A DNA stretch of 12,100 nucleotides from CAZEIW01 sp964512305 (GTDB lineage: Bacteria; Pseudomonadota; Gammaproteobacteria; Burkholderiales; Burkholderiaceae_F): the NCBI GenBank assembly GCA_964512305.1, contig CAZEIW010000193.1:1-12100 (forward strand), given 5' to 3'. How positions within the stretch are numbered: position 1 is the first letter of the stretch; each line of letters starts with the position of its first letter. Below are positions 7,190 through 12,100 of the stretch, piece by piece. Position numbers and translations under genes: made by a program. The notes beneath the pieces were generated by a model that saw nothing but the letters and a program-made list of their open reading frames with translations, made no database searches and had not been told where the DNA came from.

Positions 7190-8358
7190 GCCGACGCCTC
7201 CAGTTCCTCGATTCGCTTGGGCGAGTAGCTGTCCCAGTTCGTGCAGCCGGGACACTGCCAGTGGAAGTCGCGCGTGCGGAAACCGCAGTTGCCGCAGCGG
7301 TAGCGCGCCAGCTTGCGCGCCTGCACGCTGATGAGGCCGCGCAGCAGCTCGAGCTCGGGGTCGCCCTGCGCGCTCGCGGTCCGGACCGCCAGCAGCCGCT
7401 CGAAGCCGAGCAGCGACGGATGGCGCTTGAGCTCCTCGCGCAGCAGCGTCTCGCCGGCGGTCGACCCCTCCCATTCGGACACGCGCCGGTAGCTCAGGTC
7501 GAGCAGGTCGACCGACGGGTAGTCGAGCAGGTTGCGCCGAAGGAGGTTCAGCGCTTCGGCGCGCCTGCCGGTCTGGTCCATCACCTCGGTGAGGCGCTCG
7601 CCCACCAGGGGCAGGTATTCCGGGGCGTCGCTCGCGATCTGCAGCCAGTGCGCGATCGCGTCGCCGGCGCGGCCGCCGCGGTGCGCGATGTCGCCGGCCA
7701 GGATCGTCGCGCGTACCGACTTGCGGTGCGCGACGAGAGCCTCATCCAGGTGCCGTTGCGCGCCGGCGAGGTCGCCCGCGGCAGCCGCTCGCTCGGCGAG
7801 CTCGCAGTGGAAGTGCGCGGTGGCGACGCGATGCGTCTCGCCCGCCTCGCGCTCGAGGCGCCGCGCGCACTCGATCGCCTTGCCCCAGTCGCGCTCGGTC
7901 GTGTAGATGCGCAGCAGCGCGCGCAGCGCCTCGAACGCATGCCGGCGGTCGTCGAGCAGGCGCGTGAAAGCGGCCTCGGCGCGGTCGAGCAGGCCGCCCT
8001 TGAGGTAGTCCTGGCCCAGCTCGGCGAGCGCGACCGAGCGCTCGGCCGCGGGCAGGTCGGCGCGGCTCAGCAGGTAGTTGTGGATGCGCACCGCGCGCTC
8101 GATCTCGCCGCGGCGGCGGAACAGGTTGCCGAGCGCGTAGTGCAGCTCGATCGTCTCCGGGTCGAGCTTGACGATCTCGATGAAGGCGTCGATCGCGCGG
8201 TCGGGCTGGTCGTTGAGCAGCAGGTTCAGGCCGCGGAACAGCGACTGCGGCGCCGCGCCCTGGTCGGCTTCGCGCACGCGCGCCTCGTAGCCGCGCGCGA
8301 ACCAGCCGATACCGAACAGCAGGGGCAGCGCCAGGAGATACCAGAGCTGGAATTCCAT
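7186..8358 (-). CDS. lapB: Lipopolysaccharide assembly protein LapB (YciM)
   Basis: LapB is a membrane-anchored TPR protein that recruits the protease FtsH to degrade LpxC and so balances lipopolysaccharide with phospholipid synthesis. The 390 residues have one N-terminal helix (WYLLALPLLFGIGWFARGYE, about 6-25), which anchors it facing the cytoplasm. TPR-type helical pairs fill about 40-340 (for example ALGNLFRRRGEIERAV). The C-terminal rubredoxin-like metal-binding domain is intact, with Cys355, Cys358, Cys369 and Cys372 in CGNCGF and CPGC, followed by NWDSYSP. It lies 67 bases downstream of lapA, its functional partner, and overlaps cysM by 4 bases. The Shine-Dalgarno sequence before the ATG is weak. 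Confidence 0.95.
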   Translation of the reverse strand: MEFQLWYLLALPLLFGIGWFARGYEARVREADQGAAPQSLFRGLNLLLNDQPDRAIDAFIEIVKLDPETIELHYALGNLFRRRGEIERAVRIHNYLLSRADLPAAERSVALAELGQDYLKGGLLDRAEAAFTRLLDDRRHAFEALRALLRIYTTERDWGKAIECARRLEREAGETHRVATAHFHCELAERAAAAGDLAGAQRHLDEALVAHRKSVRATILAGDIAHRGGRAGDAIAHWLQIASDAPEYLPLVGERLTEVMDQTGRRAEALNLLRRNLLDYPSVDLLDLSYRRVSEWEGSTAGETLLREELKRHPSLLGFERLLAVRTASAQGDPELELLRGLISVQARKLARYRCGNCGFRTRDFHWQCPGCTNWDSYSPKRIEELEASA

Positions 8359-8425
8359 CTCGAAGATCGTCAGGCGGTGAACGCCCCGGCTTCGATGGGA
8401 GCCGACGCTCCTGACCGGCTGCCCA

Positions 8426-8770
8426 TCAAGGCTCGCCGCGCGTGTCGACTTCCAGCGCGCCGACCGCGCCGACCTGGCGCGCGGCCTGGGTCAGGCGATC
8501 GGTGACGTCCGGACCGGGCGCGGCCGCGATGCGCGCCGCGCGCACCTGCGCGGCGAGCTGCCGGCGCTGGCGCAGCAGGGTCGGCACGAGCGCCAGCACG
8601 CCCGCCAACACGCCGGCGACGAAACACATCAGGATCACGCCGATCAGCGGCACCTGGTCCCAGGCCAGGCTGGAGGTCAGGCGCAGGGGCACGCGCGCGG
8701 TGTTCTCGAGCGCGAACCACAGCGCCAGGACGAAGAACAGCAGGCGCAGCAGCCAGGCGATCAGGTCCAT
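8426..8770 (-). CDS. lapA: Lipopolysaccharide assembly protein A domain protein (LapA, DUF1049)
   Basis: LapA is a small inner-membrane protein that works with LapB in lipopolysaccharide homeostasis. The 114-residue product has two membrane helices, about 5-22 (AWLLRLLFFVLALWFALEN) and 41-63 (PLIGVILMCFVAGVLAGVL). A basic coiled-coil-like segment (RQRRQLAAQVRAARIAA) and a short polar tail follow. The motif ALENTARVPLRL between the helices is typical of the family. The ATG at 8770 is preferred: the frame stays open upstream to 8854, but that part (MAGLVPAIHV...) is a translation of the palindromic repeat at 8827-8860. The ribosome-binding site is weak. lapB follows after 67 bases. A 279-base repeat-filled gap separates it from ihfB. 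Confidence 0.92.
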   Translation of the reverse strand: MDLIAWLLRLLFFVLALWFALENTARVPLRLTSSLAWDQVPLIGVILMCFVAGVLAGVLALVPTLLRQRRQLAAQVRAARIAAAPGPDVTDRLTQAARQVGAVGALEVDTRGEP

Positions 8771-8826
8771 GGTCAGGCTGCGGGGTGCGCGCCAGAACAA
8801 GAGAATGCGCTTACGGTACGCACCGA

Positions 8827-8860
8827 CGTGGATGGCCGGGACAAGCCCGGCCATGACAAG
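8827..8860 (+). repeat. Palindromic intergenic repeat, copy A
   Basis: This 34-base copy contains a perfect 9-base stem, ATGGCCGGG (8832-8840) with CCCGGCCAT (8846-8854), around the loop ACAAG. It has the same layout as copies B and C, but the outer stem bases differ in a paired way. A 13-base flank, GGTACGCACCGAC (8815-8827), recurs at 8959-8971. It resembles the dispersed 'GGGCTTGTCCCGG' intergenic repeats seen in many proteobacteria. Confidence 0.85.
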
Positions 8861-8887
8861 GTTGAGATTGGTGCAAGTGGCATGAGC

Positions 8888-8935
8888 GCCCGCCCTTCAA
8901 GCTTGTCATCCCCGGGCTTGTCCCGGGGATCCACG
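8888..8935 (-). repeat. Palindromic intergenic repeat, copy B (left arm of long inverted repeat)
   Basis: This copy lies in the opposite orientation to A and C. Its core stem, ATCCCCGGG with CCCGGGGAT around ACAAG (read on the minus strand), is perfect. Together with an outer CTTGAAGGGCGGGC extension it is the reverse complement of copy C at 8998-9044, with one extra base and one substitution over 48 bases. A 10-base inverted pair, CATGAGCGCC (8881-8890) and GGCGCTCATG (8950-8959), adds further nesting. Confidence 0.88.
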
Positions 8936-8997
8936 TCGAAGCAAGACGAGGCGCTCATGGTACGCACCGACCCTTGGGGCAGGCCCCTGAGGGCACG

Positions 8998-9044
8998 CGT
9001 GGATCCCGGGACAAGCCCGGGGATGACACGCTTGAAGGGCGGGC
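8998..9044 (+). repeat. Palindromic intergenic repeat, copy C (right arm of long inverted repeat)
   Basis: This copy pairs with B across a 62-base spacer (8936-8997) to give a potential stem of about 47 base pairs. It starts 5 bases after the ihfB stop codon, so in an ihfB transcript the stem would follow the reading frame at once. Its own small core stem has a one-base bulge compared with B. Confidence 0.88.
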
Positions 9045-9049
9045 CGGCA

Positions 9050-9418
9050 TCATTCGGCCGCTCCGCCCGGGGAGTCGCCCGTGCCGCGTTTCGCCGCGGC
9101 CGGCCGAGTGTCGGCGCTCCCGTCCCCCTCGCCGCTGTCCTCCCCGTCGACGCGCTCGCGCAGCTCCTTGCCGGCCTTGAAGTGCGGCACGTGCTTGGCA
9201 GGGACCTGGACGCGCTCGCCGGACTTCGGGTTGCGGCCGGTGCGGGGCGGGCGGTAGTTCAGGCCGAAACTGCCGAAACCCCGGATCTCGATCCTGCCGC
9301 CCTGGGCCAGCGCCGCGCCCATCATGTCGAGGATCATCTTGACCGCCTCGTCGGCGTCGCGCGCGACGAGACGCTGATTGCGCGCAGCCAGCCGCGCAAT
9401 CAGCTCCGACTTCGTCAT
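9050..9418 (-). CDS. ihfB: Integration host factor, beta subunit
   Basis: IHF-beta pairs with IHF-alpha to bind and sharply bend DNA in replication, recombination and transcription. The start MTKSELIARLA is characteristic of the beta subunit. The beta-arm RPPRTGRNPKSGERVQVPAK (56-75) carries the intercalating Pro64, and the GRIEIRGFGSFGL dimer strand is intact. At 122 residues it is longer than the roughly 94-100 usual in enterobacteria. The extra is an acidic, low-complexity tail from about residue 91 (DGEDSGEGDG...) that is probably disordered. I chose the ATG at 9418 because it matches the family start. An in-frame ATG at 9436 has a better ribosome-binding site and would add six residues. 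It lies 73 bases downstream of rpsA. Confidence 0.95.
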   Translation of the reverse strand: MTKSELIARLAARNQRLVARDADEAVKMILDMMGAALAQGGRIEIRGFGSFGLNYRPPRTGRNPKSGERVQVPAKHVPHFKAGKELRERVDGEDSGEGDGSADTRPAAAKRGTGDSPGGAAE

Positions 9419-9444
9419 GGCCCGGGGCCCGGACATGGCTGGCA

Positions 9445-9448
9445 CTCC
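9445..9448 (-). promoter_or_regulatory. Ribosome-binding site of ihfB, favouring an upstream start
   Basis: GGAG (minus strand) lies 8 bases before an in-frame ATG at 9436, whereas the family-typical ATG at 9418 has no close Shine-Dalgarno sequence. Initiation at 9436 would give MSGPRA before MTKSELI. Which start is used is unclear. Confidence 0.35.
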
Positions 9449-9471
9449 GGCGCGGGCGGCCCGCCCGCGCC
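9449..9471 (-). other. Perfect GC hairpin between rpsA and ihfB
   Basis: GGCGCGGGCGG (9449-9459) and CCGCCCGCGCC (9461-9471) are perfect reverse complements separated by one base. In RNA this gives a very stable stem, with three or more bases forming the loop. No U-tract follows, so it is not a classic terminator. It starts 20 bases after the rpsA stop and ends next to the ihfB ribosome-binding site, so it could stabilise the rpsA message or modulate ihfB translation. Confidence 0.5.
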
Positions 9472-9491
9472 TAGCAGGGTTCGCGGTGTCT

Positions 9492-11207
9492 TTACTTGTT
9501 CTGCGTGTCGAGCTTGGCCTTGAGCAGCGCGCCCAGGTTGGTCGTGCCGGTGGTCGCCTCGGACTGCATGCGGGCCATGGTCTCCGCGGTCTCGGCGTTG
9601 TCCTTGGCCTTGATCGACAGGTTGATGTTGCGGTTCTTGCGGTCGACGTTGATGATCATCGCGACCACCGCATCGCCCTCCTTCAGGTGGTTGCGGGCGT
9701 CCTCGACGCGGTCGGCCGCGATCTCCGACGCGCGCAGGTACCCCTCGACGTCGCCGCCGAGCGAGATCACGGCGCCCTTCGCATCGACGCTCTTGACCGT
9801 GCCGTTGATCACGGTGCCCTTCTCGTGCGTATGCGTGTAGTTGTTGAACGGGTCGCCGCCGAGCTGCTTGACGCCCAGCGAAATGCGCTCGCGGTCGACG
9901 TCGATCGCGAGCACGACGGCCTCGAGCTCCTCGCCCTTCTTGTACTTGCGCACCGCCTCTTCGCCAGGCTCGCTCCACGACAGGTCGGACAGGTGGACCA
10001 GGCCGTCGATCCCGCCGGGAAGGCCGATGAACACGCCGAAGTCGGTGATCGACTTGATCGCGCCTTTGACCTTGTCGCCCTTCTTGTGCGACAGCGCGAA
10101 GTCGTCCCACGGATTCGGCCGGCACTGCTTCATGCCGAGCGAGATCCGCCGCCGCTCCTCGTCGATCTCGAGCACCATGACCTCGACCTCGTCGCCCAGC
10201 TGCACGACCTTGCGCGGATCGACGTTCTTGTTGGTCCAGTCCATCTCGGACACGTGCACCAGGCCCTCGATGCCGGCCTCGATCTCGACGAACGCGCCGT
10301 AGTCGGTGATGTTGGTGACCTTGCCGAACAGGCGCGTGCTGTGCGGATAACGGCGGCCAAGGCCGATCCACGGATCCTCGCCGAGCTGCTTGACGCCCAG
10401 CGACACGCGGTTCTTCTCCTGGTCGAACTTCAGCACCTTGGCGGTGATCTCCTGGCCGACCTGAACCACCTCGCTCGGGTGGCGCACGCGGCGCCATGCG
10501 AGGTCGGTGATGTGCAGCAGGCCGTCGATGCCTCCCAGGTCGATGAACGCGCCGTAGTCGGTGATGTTCTTGACCGTGCCCTTGACGATCGCGCCTTCCT
10601 TCAGCGTCTCGAGCAGGCGCTGGCGCTCCTCGCCCATGCTGGCCTCGACCACCGCGCGCCGCGACACGACGACGTTGTTGCGCTTGCGGTCGAGCTTGAT
10701 GACCTTGAATTCGAGCGTCTTGCCCTCGTAGGGACTGGTGTCCTTGACCGGCCGCATGTCGACCAGCGAGCCCGGCAGGAACGCGCGGATGCCGTTGGTC
10801 ATCACCGTCAGGCCGCCCTTCACCTTGCCGGTGATCGTGCCGCTGACGAGCTCGCCGCTCTCCAGCGCCTTCTCCAGGTTCATCCACGCCGCCAGGCGCT
10901 TGGCCTTGTCGCGCGACAGGATGGTGTCGCCGTAGCCGTTTTCCAGCGACTCGATCGCCACCGAGACGAAATCGCCCGGCTTGACGTCGACCTCGCCCTG
11001 GTCGTTGCGGAACTCTTCGAGCGGGATGTACGCCTCGGACTTCAGCCCGGCGTTGACGACGACGAAATTGAAGTCGACCCGGATCACCTCGGCGGTGATC
11101 ACCTCGCCCGCGCGCATCTCGTGGCGCGCGAGGCTTTCTTCGAACAGGGCGGCGAAGGATTCGGCACCGCCCGCAGCGGCAGGACTCTGGAGTGCTACGG
11201 AGGACAT
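9492..11207 (-). CDS. rpsA: 30S ribosomal protein S1
   Basis: S1 binds mRNA leaders and brings them to the 30S subunit. The 571-residue product has the full set of six S1 (OB-fold) repeats at about 33-100, 118-185, 204-272, 290-359, 377-446 and 463-533. The first two are divergent ribosome-binding repeats. The others carry the RNA-binding pattern, such as GTVKNITDYGAFIDLGGIDGL, HITDLAW and RVSLGVKQL. The N-terminus has FAALFEESL, which in this family docks on protein S2. The ATG at 11207 begins MSSVALQ; an upstream in-frame ATG at 11273 lies in the structured leader and is rejected. The Shine-Dalgarno sequence is weak (GAAAG), as is usual for rpsA, where S1 controls its own translation. It sits between cmk and ihfB, a conserved order. 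Confidence 0.98.
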   Translation of the reverse strand: MSSVALQSPAAAGGAESFAALFEESLARHEMRAGEVITAEVIRVDFNFVVVNAGLKSEAYIPLEEFRNDQGEVDVKPGDFVSVAIESLENGYGDTILSRDKAKRLAAWMNLEKALESGELVSGTITGKVKGGLTVMTNGIRAFLPGSLVDMRPVKDTSPYEGKTLEFKVIKLDRKRNNVVVSRRAVVEASMGEERQRLLETLKEGAIVKGTVKNITDYGAFIDLGGIDGLLHITDLAWRRVRHPSEVVQVGQEITAKVLKFDQEKNRVSLGVKQLGEDPWIGLGRRYPHSTRLFGKVTNITDYGAFVEIEAGIEGLVHVSEMDWTNKNVDPRKVVQLGDEVEVMVLEIDEERRRISLGMKQCRPNPWDDFALSHKKGDKVKGAIKSITDFGVFIGLPGGIDGLVHLSDLSWSEPGEEAVRKYKKGEELEAVVLAIDVDRERISLGVKQLGGDPFNNYTHTHEKGTVINGTVKSVDAKGAVISLGGDVEGYLRASEIAADRVEDARNHLKEGDAVVAMIINVDRKNRNINLSIKAKDNAETAETMARMQSEATTGTTNLGALLKAKLDTQNK

Positions 11208-11262
11208 ATCGACTTTCGTTCTCGCCAAGGCCTTGCGCCCCGGCGGAGTTGATCGTATGCGC

Positions 11263-11278
11263 GCGGGAGTCATCCCGC
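11263..11278 (-). promoter_or_regulatory. rpsA leader hairpin, proximal
   Basis: GCGGGA and TCCCGC form a perfect 6-base stem with a 4-base loop, 56 bases before the rpsA start. Together with the hairpin at 11291-11309 it gives the leader a stem-loop series, compatible with self-regulation by S1. A weak -10-like TACGAT lies at 11257-11252, but no good -35 goes with it. Confidence 0.35.
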
Positions 11279-11290
11279 ACGCCCCAATTG

Positions 11291-11309
11291 CGCCGGTCGA
11301 CGACCGGCG
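11291..11309 (-). promoter_or_regulatory. rpsA leader hairpin, distal
   Basis: CGCCGGTC and GACCGGCG form a perfect 8-base stem with a 3-base loop. On the upstream side (11316-11340) is a run unusually rich in A and T for this DNA, containing TTGAAA (11333-11328), which matches a -35 box at five of six positions. No matching -10 is seen at normal spacing. The A/T-rich run could hold a promoter or an S1-binding site. Confidence 0.35.
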
Positions 11310-11357
11310 GCTGCGTTTCTAAAAGAGTTTCAAAAGATCGAACGGCTGGTGAATCAA

Positions 11358-12008
11358 CTAGGCGCTGCGATACCAGGTCAGGATCAGCGCGGCGACCTCG
11401 TCGATCGTCAGCGCCGAGCTGTCGAGCAGCCGCGCATCCTGCGCCGGCTTCAGCGGCGCGGCGGCACGGGTCATGTCGCGCTCGTCGCGTTCGCGCAAGT
11501 CTCGCAGAAGGTCGGTGAGATTAGCAGAATTGCCCTTTTCGATCAACTGCTTATACCGGCGCTGCGCCCGCGTCTCGACGCCGGCGGTCAGGAACACTTT
11601 CAGCCGCGCATCGGGAAATACGACCGTGCCCATGTCGCGCCCGTCGGCCACCAGGCCGGGCGGCCGGCGCATCGCGCGCTGCAGCGCCAGCAGGGCCGCG
11701 CGCAGCGGCGCGTGCGCAGCCACGCGCGACGCCGCCCGGGCGACGTCCTCGCGCCGGATTTCGTCGGTCACGTCCCGCCCGGCGATTTCGACCCTGCCGC
11801 CTTCGAACCGCGGCTGCACGCCGGCGGCAAGCCTCGCGAGTGCATCGCCGTCGTCGAGGTCGGTGCGCTGCTCGAGCGCGAGTAGCGCAACCAGGCGATA
11901 GAGCGCTCCACTGTCCAGGCACGCGTAGCCGAGCGCGGACGCCACCCGTTGCGCGATCGTCCCCTTCCCGGAGGCGGTGGGGCCGTCGATGGCGATCACC
12001 GGCGCCAA
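11358..12008 (-). CDS. cmk: Cytidylate kinase
   Basis: Cmk phosphorylates CMP and dCMP with ATP in the cytoplasm. The 216-residue product has the P-loop GPTASGKGT at 9-17, the nucleotide-binding LDSGALYR at 31-38, DGRDMGTVVFPDA at 122-134, and the lid/C-terminal RDERDMTRAAAPLKPAQDA at 173-191. Family proteins begin just before IAIDGP. I therefore chose the TTG at 12008, which has AGGGG (12019-12015) spaced 6 bases; a GTG at 11999 is the alternative. The frame stays open to 12095, but that extension translates the palindromic repeat at 12015-12067 and is rejected. rpsA lies 150 bases downstream, the usual order in proteobacteria. Confidence 0.93.
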   Translation of the reverse strand: MAPVIAIDGPTASGKGTIAQRVASALGYACLDSGALYRLVALLALEQRTDLDDGDALARLAAGVQPRFEGGRVEIAGRDVTDEIRREDVARAASRVAAHAPLRAALLALQRAMRRPPGLVADGRDMGTVVFPDARLKVFLTAGVETRAQRRYKQLIEKGNSANLTDLLRDLRERDERDMTRAAAPLKPAQDARLLDSSALTIDEVAALILTWYRSA

Positions 12009-12014
12009 CTCTCT

Positions 12015-12067
12015 CCCCTCTCCCGCAGAGGGTGCTTTGCTCCCCTCTCCCGCTTGCGGGAGAGGGG
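12015..12067 (+). repeat. Palindromic repeat upstream of cmk, with a partial second copy
   Basis: CCCCTCTCCCGC (12042-12053) and GCGGGAGAGGGG (12056-12067) form a perfect 12-base palindrome with a TT centre. The left arm is repeated at 12015-12026. CCGGGGGTGAGGG follows at 12068-12080. This matches in style the dispersed 'CCCTCACCCC...CCCTCTCCCGC' intergenic elements common in high-GC proteobacteria and is unrelated to the repeats at 8827-9044. The partial copy ends 6 bases before the chosen cmk start and provides its ribosome-binding site. Confidence 0.85.
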
Positions 12068-12100
12068 CCGGGGGTGAGGGCGGGCGCCTAGGCACTGCCG

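Noticed and set aside
7261..8505. A 414-codon plus-strand frame opposite lapB and the end of lapA
   Set aside because: Antisense shadow of a secure gene; low-complexity Arg/Ala/Val-rich product.
8771..8854. N-terminal extension of lapA (MAGLVPAIHV...)
   Set aside because: It is a translation of the palindromic repeat copy A; the family sequence starts at the ATG at 8770.
8815..9044. Possible CRISPR array
   Set aside because: Only three copies, in mixed orientation, with unequal spacing and strong internal palindromes; no cas genes.
9378..11252. A 624-codon plus-strand reading frame opposite rpsA
   Set aside because: It mirrors a highly conserved ribosomal protein gene. Its product is rich in Asp, His, Leu, Val and Arg with no recognisable motif, as expected for the antisense of GC-biased codons.

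Overview
The window is high-GC bacterial chromosome. Its gene content and order fit a betaproteobacterium, probably of the Burkholderiales or a close relative: class I fumarase beside murI, and the block cmk-rpsA-ihfB-lapA-lapB-cysM. Every recognisable gene is housekeeping. No tRNA, rRNA, CRISPR array, transposase or phage gene was seen.

Layout. (1) Positions 3-1851, plus strand: the 3' two thirds or so of a class I (4Fe-4S) fumarate hydratase gene, then murI (glutamate racemase). (2) 1852-2097: a gap with a possible hairpin and a possible -10 box. (3) 2098-5074, plus strand: three tightly overlapping genes of unknown function. They encode a two-helix membrane protein with a periplasmic beta-sandwich-like tail, a secreted protein with a carboxypeptidase-regulatory-like domain, and a secreted protein with two SH3-like domains and a helical, TPR-like C-terminus. 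(4) 5174-6247, minus strand: an uncharacterised protein whose central motifs resemble the catalase fold. It converges on the cassette. (5) 6284-12008, minus strand, transcribed right to left: cmk, rpsA, ihfB, lapA, lapB, cysM. The gene at 6247 follows cysM after 36 bases and may be the last gene of this run.

How the parts work together. cmk, rpsA and ihfB supply CDP/dCDP synthesis, ribosomal protein S1 and the beta subunit of the IHF DNA-bending protein. LapA and LapB form the inner-membrane module that controls LpxC turnover and so lipopolysaccharide synthesis. CysM makes cysteine; its start codon overlaps the lapB stop codon. MurI supplies D-glutamate for peptidoglycan, and fumarase serves the TCA cycle.

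Non-coding structure. The ihfB-lapA gap holds three copies of a palindromic repeat. Two of them form a near-perfect inverted repeat of about 47 bases, and paired base changes between copies keep the stem intact. A second, unrelated palindromic repeat lies just upstream of cmk and appears to supply its ribosome-binding site. Small hairpins lie in the rpsA leader and between rpsA and ihfB.

The best candidate for something undescribed is the three-gene envelope cassette at 2098-5074. The catalase-like orphan and the repeat cluster come next. Functions for these are inferred from sequence patterns read by eye, not from database searches.
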